From Enoplolaimus lenunculus (lineage: Eukaryota > Nematoda > Enoplea > Enoplida > Thoracostomopsidae), in the NCBI GenBank assembly GCA_030248215.1, contig JASANG010003550.1, positions 1-64,000 of the forward strand: a stretch of DNA of 64,000 nucleotides, given 5' to 3'. The translations under genes were made by a program, and so were the position numbers. Shown here piece after piece: positions 36,201 to 47,768 of the stretch (position 1 is its first letter; the number at the start of each line of letters is the position of its first letter). The notes beneath the pieces are model-generated. The model was not told the DNA's origin and did not search any database. It saw only the letters and a list, made by a program, of their open reading frames with translations.

Positions 36201-37325
36201 CACCTCAGCAATTTTAGTAATTTAAATGTGTTTCTGCAGACGAGAGACTACAGTACATGCTCTGGTTTGAGAATATTGAACTATGAAACATACATAAACT
36301 CAAGGAAAACATTACCTGATCCAAGCACTTGACACCATGACGCAACAACAGCTCTTCTTTGTAATACTTGGCTGATATATCGATTTCATGACCTGTTTTA
36401 TCGTCGTTGATATCTTTGACAAAAAGACATAGTAACGTTGTCTTTGAATCCATATAAGTGTGCGGTAGACATCTGTGGAAACAAAACAAGAGTTTCACAC
36501 CACCAAGAGAAATTTTTGCTGCTATAACAACTACGAGTACCAAAGAAATTTATGTCATTTCTATATATCCCAATAAAGCAATTATCGGTTAGGGTCTTGA
36601 GGTTAATCGACAGAAGTTACGTGATACTACCACATCAGTTAGTTTAGCGCTGTTATCAAAGAAACTATATCTGAAACTCGAGCGCAAAACAGCTTAAAAA
36701 TCAATACCAATTATTGCTACAATGACCCTGATTAAGAAAACACGATTATTAATTAACTTATAACACGAAACGCCAAACTTACATCGATCTTCTTGTTAGA
36801 CCACGCAGACTTATAGGAGACTTCTTTAGAACAATATGCAGCTGTACAATCCGATTCATATCTTCAAATAGTCGCTTATTTCCTTCCATTTGCTTCGTTA
36901 CATATTGATTCAATGCGCCAATTGCTTCGGAAACCTATAATTAATTAGCAAACGTCATAGCTAAGTATCACGTTACCCTCTTGGTACAAAGCCATAGGCC
37001 AAATCTATGCAATTCACATTGAAGTAGCCAACAACTACAATTTACCGTTTTAGTCCCGTAAATAAGTATAGTATAAAGCAACAAGTCGAAAAATTCACGT
37101 GGTTGTCGGTGAAAGTTATGCATCCAGATTTTCTTTGCAACCTGTTCTTCGCACGTACCATGTTTCGTATGGCGTTAAATATGACACTTTGTTGTTTGCT
37201 TCGATATTCTCGTTGCATAAAAATCCATTTTTCTATTCAAAACATATGAAGGGCAAAATTACACTGTTTCCAATGGTTAAAACATTCCATGCTACGCTTA
37301 CCTTAGTCAGCGGTATATCTATCAT
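33218..37325 (-). CDS. RSL1D1: Ribosomal L1 domain-containing protein 1
   Basis: Nucleolar ribosome-biogenesis factor with a ribosomal L1-like fold (RSL1D1, related to yeast Cic1/Utp30). Nine phase-compatible exons in transcription order: 37325-37302, 36934-36783, 36472-36316, 35679-35545, 35128-35013, 34736-34570, 34112-33966, 33681-33580, 33291-33218. They give about 357 residues, shorter than the 490-residue human protein, which has a long basic tail. The first exon encodes MIDIPLTK only. Family landmarks are a KEELLLRHGVKCLDQ stretch, then LKREYKTYEAKRKLCSAFD, IFLVDARVQPLIARNLGK, LPIPINLGRN and SVEHLCENISTIVNSFEQK. The last two exons encode a lysine/arginine-rich tail ending KLKTEN, as expected for a nucleolar protein. 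The end of exon 4 (35545 or 35539) and the start of exon 5 are the least certain junctions. An acceptor-like CTACACAG ends 12 bases before the ATG, and an upstream gene seems to end only 115 bases away, so this may be a downstream operon gene. Confidence 0.92.
34487..34562 (-). repeat. (AAAC)n simple repeat in an RSL1D1 intron
   Basis: Runs of CAAA with occasional changes, ending only about eight bases from the donor of RSL1D1 exon 6 (34570). Confidence 0.85.
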
Positions 37326-37435
37326 GCTTTAATATTCCTGTGTAGCAACAAACAGGAAGCAATCGGATTAATCGGAAAACAAAAAACCAGACTTCCTGCC
37401 CGAACGGATACTGCAAAATAAATGTTACTGAGAAA

Positions 37436-37441
37436 TTTATT
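37436..37441 (-). terminator. Poly(A) signal upstream of RSL1D1
   Basis: AATAAA on the minus strand, overlapping the stop codon of the short last exon upstream of RSL1D1 and about 100 bases before the RSL1D1 acceptor-like site. Confidence 0.4.
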
Positions 37442-37638
37442 TATAGCACAATTTCACTGAAAATATTGGATCACCATATTGTGAATATCAACACAATACC
37501 TGAAAATTGTGTTGAAACTGGCACAACCTGTCATTCCAAATTCCGTAAAATAGCATGATGCTACCTCCGATAACAAACCCTGCATAATTAAAGATGTAGT
37601 TGGAAAATCACGTTGAAAACGCAATAAGTGCGAAACAT
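37441..37638 (-). CDS. Unidentified gene tail upstream of RSL1D1 (two last exons)
   Basis: A two-exon 3' end of a gene I cannot name. The exon at about 37638-37500 reads DVSHLLRFQRDFPTTSLI and continues through LLSEVASCYFTEFGM to FNTIF. It ends at a donor in phase 2 and joins the 16-base exon 37456-37441, which adds SEIVL and a stop. AATAAA (minus strand, 37441-37436) overlaps that stop. RSL1D1 has an acceptor-like site 103 bases further on and its ATG at 115 bases, the spacing expected between genes of an operon. Further 5' exons should lie beyond 37.64 kb. That side begins with a foldback MITE (37660-37822), and I found no convincing upstream exon; a hydrophobic stretch near 38.0 kb has no in-frame start. 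A chance open frame is possible, though the clean junction and the poly(A) signal argue against it. Confidence 0.35.
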
Positions 37639-37659
37639 CTTTACATTGGCCCACACACC

Positions 37660-37822
37660 GGCCCATTTAAAGATCAGGGGCGGAAAGTGTTGCTGTGGTT
37701 CTAGAAAAGAGTAAGCTTAAGTTTTATTTTAATTATTTGATTGGCTTAGGAATATTGCTCATTCTTACGCTTAGCTCAGGAATATGCTAAATACTGTTCC
37801 GCCCCAGTTCTTCACATTGGCC
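37660..37822. mobile_element. Short foldback MITE, well preserved
   Basis: Ends GGCCCATTTAAAGATCAG and TTCTTCACATTGGCC, with GGGGCGGAA and its complement inside each end. The interior has only a few TTAGG-like units. It is the clearest example of the terminal structure of the family. Confidence 0.8.
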
Positions 37823-38212
37823 ATACATCTAACAAACACGTAACGAGTGTGGCGAAGCAAAATTTCGCGGGGGATTTTTTGCAAAAACAAACACCGTAAC
37901 ACAGCTTTTACGAGAAATTTTGTCCTTTTTAAAGCGTTAGCAAAAGCACTCACTTGAACAAAAATGATTTACTTAAAAACGAAACGTTCAGCATTTTGCG
38001 CTCGCCCAAATAATACGCCGCATAAAGCCAAGAAAAGAACTTTTACTACACGATCATAAAATGCAAATTATGGAATATCTTCTTAAAAATGTATATGTCG
38101 TAACCATTGCATCGATTTAGCCATACCACCAATATGACTAACCACTACATTAAAATTACTGTAGCAAGCAGTGCCGGAGCAGACATGGGTAAGGTCTGCG
38201 TAGTGTGTGAAG

Positions 38213-38892
38213 CAGGGTGCAACCGGAATTCCGGTTCCGGCATTTTTTCGCCTTCCGGTTCCGGTAAATTTTTATCGGATTTAAAAATTCCGGTGTTATA
38301 ATTTGGCCGTTTTCTTAACTTTGCTAATTTTTAAGAATCCCTTTTGAAAGCCACTTGTACTTCTAGTGTTTTTGAATTGCTTCTTCATGCAGTGGTTATT
38401 GTTGTGGACAAAAGCATTTTACTGGAACCGTATATATAAATCTTGACAATCACCGAATATAAACCATATACCTATGTTCGACTAAGGTTATTTCACAAAT
38501 AACAGAGCAAAAAATAAGATAAACCCCTTCTCACATTGAGTTGCCTATAGGCAACTCAGCGAAGTGTATATACGTTAAATAATATATATCGCACCGTGTT
38601 TAATAATTGCAACACGTATACATAGTACTAAATCACCACAACACGTGAGAGCCCACTCGGGCTCGAGCGTCAAGCTCCTATACCTGAGTGGTGATGGTAT
38701 ACCCCTCCCACTCCAGTCACTGAAGTTCGAATCCTAGCATTAAAAGCAGGTCTCAGGGGAAATGGAAAATATTCATGTGAGAAAGGGTTAAAATGAAATT
38801 TTTGGAGAAATGCATTTTTTACTTTCCGGTTCCGGTAAAATTTTCAAACTCCCGTTCCGGTTCCGGTAAATTGTAATTCCGGTTGCACCCTG
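38213..38892. mobile_element. hAT-type MITE with perfect 8-bp target duplication
   Basis: Inverted ends CAGGGTGCAACCGGAATTCC and GGTTGCACCCTG, flanked on both sides by GTGTGAAG (38205-38212 and 38893-38900). CAGGG ends with an 8-base duplication define a hAT-superfamily element. The inside repeats CCGGTTCCGGTAAA, and the element contains a later TTAA MITE insertion. Confidence 0.92.
38520..38791 (+). mobile_element. TTAA MITE with tRNA-like promoter, nested in a hAT MITE
   Basis: Same family as 30570-30833, with a better B box (GTTCGAATCC). The right flank is TTAA; the left flank has drifted to ATAA. It sits inside the hAT-type MITE at 38213-38892. Confidence 0.8.
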
Positions 38893-39257
38893 GTGTGAAG
38901 CCATTAAAAAATCACGGCCAGGTAGAATAATAGCGAAAAGCCAGACACATTTCAAAACTTCGCCGGTTTTTAATTCGACTGGTTGGGGTAAGGCCCCATT
39001 AAGGATGAAGCCCCAAAATGGGGGAGTATGGGGGTGGCTGTTCCCGCCCCGGAAGCAAACCAAACAACAGATCCTGAATGGAAAAATAATCAAATAATGC
39101 CTGCGTCATACAGCGTTACGTGGCGTTTTTTCAATGGAAAGATTTTAATTTCCCAACAGATAAGTACATCAGGTGCCGTTGCAAAAAATGGCTAGCGACT
39201 ATGATAATTAGCGCTGTGGCTAATGTTGGTGATATGGCTAAATTGGTGCCCTAGTTA

Positions 39258-39655
39258 AGGGTGCACTTGGAATTCCGATTCCGATTAGAATTTATATTCA
39301 AAACGAGTTCCGATTTCGATTCCGATTGCACAATCAAACGGAATCGGAATTTCCACATTTTAATTTTAGGCCTACTTGCTGTGATATGTTGTATGAAAAT
39401 TCAACATCAATTATCTATTAAATTGTTTTCGATAAGTTAATTTATCAATAATTGATTATAATTTAGTTTTACAGAGCAAAAAATGATTGCCAATTTGTTC
39501 TTGCGACGTTTTTGAGAATTGTTTCCGGCCAACAGACACCCTAAATCAAAATTATACTTGTTAATACAAATTATCCGTATAGTCACAAATTTGTAGTTCC
39601 GATTCCGATGTAATCCAGTTCCGCTTGTAAACCGAACGGAATTTTCCACCATTCG
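39258..39655. mobile_element. Truncated hAT-type MITE
   Basis: Starts AGGGTGCACTTGGAATTCCG and shares the GATTCCGATT interior with 50156-50578; the right end has no inverted partner. Confidence 0.6.
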
Positions 39656-40018
39656 TCCCGCTCTTACACCAAGTCCCCTAGTATTTCGAAAATTTTTTGA
39701 ACGAATAATCATCAAACCAACATAAAACCATTTTAAAAATCATTGTGAAAACTACATCAACATACAAACAACTTAACACTATCATAGCATTTTTATCCAA
39801 GGGGCAATTCTCATGACGTAACAAATCATTGTGAAAACGACGTCAGTATATAAAATTTCACTACAAACAAAACGCGCATCTGGTAATAAAACTCCTTCCA
39901 CAGACACAAAAGTACTCTAGCAAAAACCAATGAAATAATTCCAAACTTTAACGTCAAACACAGCCTCGTCCAGTTTTTGTAATCTTATTAAATCTTGGAC
40001 GATTGACGATACTTCTCT

Positions 40019-43000
40019 TCAATCAGCTTTATCCACTGCTGAAGAGCCACGCCGAGCTAACTGTTCTTTTTTGTATTCGTTTATAATATCAATTTGTTTC
40101 GCGGGTGTAACCGTTGTGTAAAACAATGAAGCATACGTCACTTCACTGCCATCGCGGTTAAAATATCTAAAATGAATCATGTACCGCAGTTGCTACAATA
40201 CAAAGCATGTCCATGTTGGTTAGACGTCAACACAAAAAGTTATCTTAAGAGCGGTTATGACTACAATATGTAATATGTTACATGACATACGCTTTACAAA
40301 CGACTGAAAGTTATCGCCGTATACAAGTACCCGTATTTCACACAATACCACGTGGGATATGTGAAAAGATAAAGAGTACAAAAATTAACCGAATATTAGT
40401 AAGTGCATATAATTCAAATTTGAAATTTTAGTACGCATCATATGACATTCTATAGGGTATTCAGGTTAGCTTACCACAACTTTGCAGACATAAACTTGTC
40501 ATGATATTGACAAATAATATTTTAAATATTATATGAAATTGCATTGCAGTACAAATAGTGTATGCCACAAAAAGTAGCAGATAACTAAAAAATTTTAACT
40601 TGATATTGGATTCATGTGCAGACAAAATGTTATCCACTATTAATTGTAATAAGGACAAAACGTGTTCCGTGTTACCCAGTTATAACGCCAACCTCACGTA
40701 AGATGTATACAATACAATGAGCAGCACAAGCGATATATACTCTTATACCGAACGCTAGCAAAAAGTTCAACCAACACGTATTTCTAAACCATTCAAAAAA
40801 TCAAATACATTTTATCTTCAATGTAAACCTAATAAAAAATAATGTAATTAAATTTTAACAAAAATGTTGTGTAAACAACTACTTACTAACCTTGGTCCAT
40901 CTTTTCCGCTGCACCGGCGGAGGATTTGATTGCGTTCTATCATTTTGGAATAATATTCCAAACCGCCTTCTAAATGACTCGTTGAAACATCAATTGTTTT
41001 TCGAGTCACAAACCGCTCGATATACCACTCTTTAATATCTGCTAAACGTTGCCCGCTCCAACCAGCCATACTGATCACTGCTGTGTACATAATGAACCTG
41101 AAAAAACAGAGCAAACTGAATTAAACCAAATTCTTACAAATTTTACATGCTCCAACAAGACAGTCTAACACATTTATGTACACAAGTCAGAGTAATATTT
41201 CGTTTGAAAAACCGCAAGCAAATTCAACGCTGCAGACTTAGAAGAATTCAGTAAGAACCAAGTCGAAACACGCAACGCATCCAGCTATGATTTAAATTAA
41301 TGCAACGTAAAAGCAACAACGACCTAATATCACAAAACGAGTCTCAACCAGTTAACAGATAATACGGTAAATATGGATCTTACAATTGTTCCAACAGAAC
41401 CTTCCGCCATTCGAGCTTACTGCTTACCTGTGCCAAAGTGGACGTTTCAAAAACCTCATTTTTTGATTCATTGTCGTAATAGCGCCGTACGCCAAACAAA
41501 AAATTCCAAAGCCGAGAAAAACATCCCACAGCGTATCATTGACTTCTGCAAAATTCTGCATGACACGTTGGAAGCCGAACCTATAATAAATAGAAAAATG
41601 TTTTCTGTAATATATCGTTACCAAAATTATTATAAAATCATAATAAACATATTGTTTATAAAAACCGAAAACAGTGTTTGACCAATCAGATAAAAATTAT
41701 TAACAATAATTCAACACATCTTGAAGACATTTATTCCAGTTTATGCACAATTATACAGACCTAATAGCGTTTTCCGACAAACAACAACACTTCTGCAGCT
41801 TTGAAAGAAGCTCGGGTGATACGGCTTTGTGTTGCACTGGAATTCCACATCTGTTAAACCAGTCCACAAGCTTTTCTTTCACCTACAAAAAACTGCGGTA
41901 ACCAAGTCAACACATAATTGTGTTACAGATCTACTGGCAATGTTAAACACATGGCTGGGCCGTGCTTTCCCGGGGTGTATGGCAACATAAGTTTGGATTC
42001 GGCAAAAATTGACAGTTCGAATTCGAATGTGAAAAAGTCGAATCCAACTATGTTCGGCAATATAGTTACATTTTTCCAATTGAAGTGGTCGTTTCAGGTA
42101 GATTTTATTACTAAGAGAACGGAATATAGTAACAAGTGGCGAATATGTTACATCCTTCACGTATTACACACGTTTTCAACAGGTTGCAACCAGAATTTTG
42201 AAAAAATTACCGGAAAACGACAATGAAAAATACATGCCACTGAAAAATTCACTATAATCTTCTGTTTTGCCATATTATTGGTGAAATAACCCTAGTTGGG
42301 TTAGAGATAGGTTTTCCGCCGACCAAAATTTAATACCGGAACTTTTAATTCCGGTAAAAATTTATTGGAACCGAAAGGTGAAAAAATGCCGGCACCAGAA
42401 CATGAATTCAGATTGCACCCTGGTTTTAAATATCAATTTTCTTTACTATTTTTTATCTTCCAACAGATACCAGTTCTGTTAAGATATCAAGTGATTAAAA
42501 TAAGCAAGACTTTCGGCACATGGACAAAATATTTCACTTGTTTTTGTGTTCAATATTACAAGATGACAATATTCCAAAATACAGCCAAAAATTCGGCCTC
42601 ATTTGCAGAATTTCAGTTATCTAAAACATCAAAGTTCGACAATTTCTGGGTAATATCGGCAGATACGTTACTTTAGACAACATATCATACTACCAGTCGC
42701 AGTGGAACTACATGTATTGAGCGAAGATCAAACACATTTAAGCAATTAATCTATTATGCATATTAGTTATTAGCTAACTATTCATTTATCGGTTTTGGAG
42801 GTTTGTAAACAATTTATTCAGATTCATCGCACCCACAAACCTATTATTGCTGAAATCAGATTGCTTGTAACCCTAATAATTAGTGAAATATCATAAAAAG
42901 TCCCAATTTAGGCTAAACCAATTCTGCAAATTAGCCTGTAGCTAATAAACGGCTTAAAGTTTTAAAAACAACAATGCGAGGTTAATACCCCTGGATGACA

Positions 43001-44958
43001 GGCTTTCAAACAAAAGAAAGTTTATCAAAATTGTTTCAGCGGTTCCTGAGATTCTTTTCGGACGGACAGACAGACGGACATCCACCTTTCGACCCCAGAG
43101 CTCAAAATATAAAACGCTTTGTGAAATTCGCTTTGCTCATTGATAGCTAGCTTGATTCGTGCAGGATCTAAGATTTTGGAATAGCAAAATTTCTAGAAAT
43201 GTCAAAAATAACAAACTACGAATTACATGAATTTCGAATTGACAAAGCCCATCAGATTACGTTAAAACGTGGATTCAGCGACTCCCTGCTGCCTACTAAG
43301 TCTAAGCCTAACTCTAAAAATAAGACTAAAGGTTCCCAGTCTCTAAGTCTCAAAGTCCCCCTGTCACCCAAAGAGCAGGCCCTATAATTAACATTGGCCA
43401 CTCCATAAGTATACTGTAATAAAGGTAATTTTTGAAGAGATATAGGTATTTGAACGAAAAACACAAAAATTTCATGCCCGAGAGTTAGTACTCGCGTAAT
43501 ATCTGCGGAGGAAAACACAAAATGTAATTAAATCGCCGTCTAAAACAAATTGAATAAAAAACGTATATAAGGCAAATACGTACATACGTGCCTGCATTTC
43601 AGTTGGTTCACAAACAAAATTTAATGGAACACCCAGATACGTTCCAGCTGGTGATTGTGGGTTGCCATCCGTAGTGATGTCAAGTTTATTGTTAACATAC
43701 GCGCTCATTATGTTGCTGTTGAAAACCCTTCCGCCCAAAAATTCCATATCAAGTGTTAGTTCCGAAACCTCCATTTCCTGAAAAATAAGTCAAACCACTT
43801 CCAAACCAAATATTTAGTGAGTTATTGTTACTTTGGTCCTTATTTAGGCTTGATTACCTACATACTTAATTATGGGAATTCGCACATAACTATTTAACCG
43901 TTTGAAACTTTGAAATTACAACGAGGTGAGCGACCGGATATTAATTTAACGAATACCAGAACCGAATACGGATATTGAATTTTTTGCGGAACAGGAACCA
44001 GATCCCGGATAAAGTCAGGGATCGACCGGAGAGCCTGTTCCGGATATTTGCGGTTGTGGTTTCAATGCTTTTTAGACGTCCGTCGAAATACTAGATATTT
44101 TGCAGCAACAGCAGTTCCGGGCAAGTCCAGAGTAATCACTGACATTGAATGAAAAATCAAAGCCAACAATTATGCTTAAATCCAAAATATGTATACATAT
44201 TTTTTGGACGACTCACTTACGTTCAATACTGTGTACAAATTTAGATGCTATGTACGGTTAACATCTACTCCCGTTACAAAATTTACTATCCGGCTCCGGT
44301 TCCGGTAGCCGGTAAAATTAATATCCGGGCGACACCTGGCATTAGCTGGCGAAAGGCGGATTTTTTGTTTGCACGGCACAAATCTTTGTAATCATTGAAC
44401 GGCTTATGGTAAAAAATGCATAAACCACAATAATTTGACAATGTGTGGGAAATAGAATTTTTATTCTACGTTCGACACTTCAATGAATTTTAAAGCTTAA
44501 TCGCTTCGCAAATTGCAATCAAGTAGTTTGAAGTGGGTCGGGTAGGTAGGCTGAGTATCGCGCTACAGAGTCAAATCCCCATGATACAATATCGTGTTGC
44601 TCAACGCTGTGTTTCACATTCTGATGCCGATATAAAAGATCCAAAACTTTGAGTCGAACAGGTACAATAAATTATATACGTACTCAAATACCTCTTCAAT
44701 CATGTCATGAATTTTATCGGGCACATAACATGCGCTCGTATCGCCATTTGAATACATTCGAAAATGCTGCACAAATTTGTGTGGAAATGCGTGTCTGTAT
44801 ATGCAGTAAACAACTGGTGGACCCACACATGACATGCCGACAAGAAATCGCAATGCTTGTCGACCAAACTTTGTATGACACCACCGTAAATACTGCTGGA
44901 AGTTACGCTCAATAAACATGAAATACGACCTGCTTAAGGCCCCTGACTGTTTTGTCAT
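40019..44958 (-). CDS. TMEM177: Transmembrane protein 177
   Basis: Mitochondrial inner-membrane protein; the human member works with COX20 in maturation of cytochrome c oxidase subunit COX2. Six phase-compatible exons in transcription order: 44958-44680, 43777-43580, 41882-41761, 41580-41428, 41097-40891, 40166-40019, giving about 368 residues against 311 in human. Similarity runs through the length: an N-terminal membrane segment (LVGMSCVGPPVVY), GTYLGVPLNF matching human GAVVGIPASF, VDWF, two membrane segments (DVFLGFGIFCLAYGAITT and FIMYTAVISMAGW), GGLEYYSKMIERNQILRR matching human GGVEFYEKLLSGNLALRS, and GKDGPRYFNRDGSEV at the end. An upstream in-frame ATG at 44985 would add nine residues, but ATTAG lies between it and the ATG at 44958, so I prefer the inner start. 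The unidentified gene upstream ends at 45143, 185 bases before this start, with AATAAA between. Intron 1 contains a MITE. Confidence 0.9.
42290..42424. mobile_element. Fragment of a hAT-type MITE in a TMEM177 intron
   Basis: Ends AGATTGCACCCTGG and contains TTTTAATTCCGGTAAAA; the left end is not seen. Confidence 0.55.
42960..43420. other. Part of TMEM177 intron 2 with repeat fragments
   Basis: Contains GGACGGACAGACAGACGG simple sequence near 43060 and a foldback-like piece (CTAAGTCTAAGCC, ATTAACATTGGCC) at about 43295-43400. No coding sequence. Confidence 0.4.
43924..44337. mobile_element. MITE in TMEM177 intron 1
   Basis: Left AGGTGAGCGACCGGATATT and right AATATCCGGGCGACACCT are inverted, with TTAATTTAACG / CGGTAAAATTAA inside. 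Related to the other ACCGGATA-ended elements. Confidence 0.7.
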
Positions 44959-45002
44959 TGCTAATGTATGTATACTACAACGCATTTATGAATAACTATT
45001 AT

Positions 45003-45008
45003 TTTATT
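45003..45008 (-). terminator. Poly(A) signal between the unidentified gene and TMEM177
   Basis: AATAAA on the minus strand, about 135 bases after the stop of the upstream gene. It is 18 bases before the first possible TMEM177 ATG and 45 before the preferred one. A cleavage signal so close to the next start is typical of polycistronic units resolved by trans-splicing. Confidence 0.5.
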
Positions 45009-45142
45009 TTTCGCCTAGCAGATATATAAATAAATATTAATCAGGACATTAATCGCATATAGCGTCTAACGTATGTACTATTTGTAGTATTTGTGTCGCG
45101 CAAAATACATGTGTACTGAATTAGAATTAACTATATATGTAA

Positions 45143-45785
45143 CTATTGGCTTAAATTTTTTGTTTTTGCTTCAACGTATAAAAACTTGAGCTTCTTGACT
45201 TGTTCAGAAACGCAATCGTAGCAAGTAGCTAAAGACGCCCAGTTATAAAAAGCAAGAATTACATCAGCTTCCACATCGCAGAAGTTAATGAATAGTACGA
45301 TAGCTGTCTGTCTTTAGGAACACACTTACTGTATAATTTGGTACTAAGTCGACTACAAGCCAGTCTAATGGTAAACAAACTTTGATCTTGGAATATAGCG
45401 CTGAACATGGTTAGTGGTTCGATTAATTCATGTTCGCAATTTTTTAAACGACCTGATGGCATTTCCTCCGGTCCGGCACAGAAACTTTTATATCGAATTG
45501 TATAATTGTTTGTACAAATGATACCACTTATCAAGTTGATCCCTTTGAAGGATAATCATTTCTGTATTGTACTAACATCGTTCGCAAAACAAGTTCGGGC
45601 TGCCTCTCCGAGCGTCAAATCATGCCGAGTATAACCAACAAAATAGGCTCAACTGCTCCTCTAATATTACATAACAACGACATCTAGAAACAAAATAGCC
45701 GAATACTATCTTGAGTATTCATAGCTTGTTTCCGTAAAAATACCCGTCTTGAAACAGCATATAAGGCAAGGGAATCCAGCTCCAT
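45143..45785 (-). CDS. Unidentified 125-residue protein, upstream of TMEM177
   Basis: I do not recognise the family. Three exons join in phase: 45785-45707 (starting MELDSLALYAVSRRVFLRK), 45542-45330 (including SFCAGPEEMPSGRLKNCEHE and LACSRLSTKLY) and 45228-45143 (ending VEAKTKNLSQ). Support comes from the strong donor GTAAGTGTG after the middle exon, the acceptor CTTTAG before the last exon, and an open frame that continues through the junction with no leftover base. The product would be soluble, with seven cysteines and an alternating charged/hydrophobic pattern. The first junction is the weakest, because the middle exon's acceptor (TTCAAAG) is poor. The ATG follows an acceptor-like TTGTCAG by about 46 bases. 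Sequence just upstream of about 45830 is the end of a repeat seen elsewhere, so the gene probably does not extend further on this side. The stop is 185 bases from the TMEM177 start on the same strand, an operon-like arrangement. The whole model could be wrong at its 5' end. Confidence 0.55.
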
Positions 45786-46463
45786 TTTCGTCTTTATTTC
45801 CGAGATAAACGATTTATCCGAGGCACACTGACAACTTTTTCCGGTGATGACTCGGTACTCAAGTCTCAATCTTGTTTTTAACCAAGACCGCCCATCCCTG
45901 ACTCCAATGGCAAATTGGCGCGCTTTTCCACGGTATCCATTATAAAACAAAATGGATGTCAATGGACTTGTTGGTGAAACATGCTAGTACAGGTGCATAT
46001 GCAATATATGCAACGCACATTGTTGTTTGCTAGCTTTCAGCATACGAGTCGCAAATATAGTCGACTATGAAAGCAGCTGTAGAGACGGGTACATAGATGG
46101 TTGCAGAGCATTTATCTAAGGATCCGTACTGTAGTGACCCGTATAAGAGGGGGACTGATATTTATTTGGATACTTCAGAGGGTCCTGAACTTGTGGTCTT
46201 AATCGAATTTTTTCAAAAATTCAGATTTGGGCATGGAATGATCAGGGTATGTCATCAGAAGCTCAAATGGAATGATCAGAGGATGTCATCAGAAGCTGAA
46301 ATGTGCAAAATGTTTTAAAATGCAAACGTTTTTGGGCAAACGCCCGCTAAGTGTGGTATAACCGACCACTTAAACAAAGAATGAATTTTCTTCCATTCTT
46401 TTCCATTTTTTTCCGGAAAAAATGGAAAAAATTCATTTTTTCCGGTTATAATTGTATGAAAAA

Positions 46464-46800
46464 CGCAGTTGGAGGCGAGCTACGTGGCGCAGTGGTAGAG
46501 TGCTCGCTTAAGGATCCATAGACTCAGAGTTCGATCCCCGCTCTAGCCCGCTTTTCCAGCTGCTTAGTTAAAAAGGTCTGGTGACCCGGTTCCTACCTAG
46601 ACTGACATGGGGGCCATGCGGTGAGCGCAATGGTAAACTGCCGCGCTATGAACACGGTATCCAGTCGAAAATAGGATGGACGGTCAAGGGACGACCTTGT
46701 TGCAAATAAGGGCATGTAAGCATGTGAGACATGCTTGTCCAGGTGCATATGCAATAAATGCAGTGCACATTGTGGTGTACGGCCGACACATATAGTCGAC
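46464..46800 (+). mobile_element. tRNA-derived SINE, copy 1
   Basis: tRNA-like head with A box TGGCGCAGTGG at 46485-46495 and B box GTTCGATCC at 46529-46537, then a body with CGCAATGGTAAACTGCCGCG and GGTCAAGGGACGACCTTGT, and a tail with TGCATATGCAATAAATGC. The tail also recurs alone at about 45980-46075. Confidence 0.85.
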
Positions 46801-46960
46801 GAAAAACGCAGTTGGAGGCGGGCTACGTGGCGCAGTGGTAGAGTGCTCGTTTAAGGATCCATAGACTGAGAGTTCGATCCCCGCTCTAGCCCGCTTTTCC
46901 AGCTACCTAGTTAAAAAGGTCTGATGTCCCGGTTCCTACCTAAACTGACAATATTTTTTC
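46801..46960 (+). mobile_element. tRNA-derived SINE, copy 2 (truncated)
   Basis: Directly follows copy 1; A box at 46828-46838 and B box at 46872-46880. The body ends early, at TTCCTACCTAAACTGAC, before a TTTTTTCCGGAAAAAA palindrome. Confidence 0.8.
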
Positions 46961-47498
46961 CGGAAAAAACAACCCTGTCATATAAATCTAGATAATCAAT
47001 GCTGGAATGCCCCCACATACGTGTTTTGGGCAACTTTTCAACTAACTTTTGCGCATTGCGCAAAGCCGGCTGACTGGCTGACAAGTAAACATTATTACAA
47101 TTTATCTAGAAATGCGCGTTAAACTACTGTAGTGACCCGAACAAGAGGGAGGACTGATGAGTCCAAGACCGAGACCTGCCAAATACTGAGACCCCGAGAC
47201 TCCGATCCCTGCACAACAGAAAACTTTATAAATATTTAGGTAATTCACTCTTTTCAATGAAGCAAAAGATCACTGTGCAAAATCCCTAGCTATAAAATTA
47301 TAATTGGAATCTACATAAATTGTCAACCGTTAAAAACCTGCCATATGAATATTTAGCTAATTCACTTACATTGCCTGGTTCACTAAACTGTTTGTTGGAA
47401 CTCACGAAAAAATATTAAAGTAAATATCTTTTTTCGTTGTGCGCAAATATATGGCTTTATATGTGAAATTGTACCGTTTAGCAATGTGTTCGAGCAGT

Positions 47499-47768
47499 TT
47501 AACCCTTTCTCACATGAATCTTTTCTATTTCCCCTGAGACCTACTTTTACGCTATGATTCGAACTCCAGTGACTGGAGTGAGAGGCGTATACCATCATCA
47601 CTCAGCTATAGGCGCTTGACGCTCGAGCCCGAGGTGGCTCTCACATCGTGTGGTGATTTAGTACTATGTATACGTGTTGCAATTGTTAAACACGGTGCGA
47701 TATATATTATTTAACATATATATACTGCCCTGAGTTGCCTATAGGCAACTCAATGTGAGAAGGGGTTA
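47499..47768 (-). mobile_element. TTAA MITE with tRNA-like promoter, inverted copy
   Basis: Complete copy on the minus strand: TTAA at 47499-47502, B box GATTCGAACTCC as read on plus, the palindrome GAGTTGCCTATAGGCAACTC near its other end, and TTAT in place of the second TTAA. A 50-base fragment of another copy follows at about 47799-47849. Confidence 0.8.

Noticed and set aside
45684-45962. A single 92-residue minus-strand frame upstream of TMEM177
   Set aside because: Its first part overlaps the end of a MITE seen also at 60925-62125. Only the later part from MELDSLALY was kept as an exon.
46474-46552. tRNA gene candidate
   Set aside because: A and B boxes are present, but the sequence continues into a SINE body and is repeated 350 bases on; the acceptor stem is not convincing.
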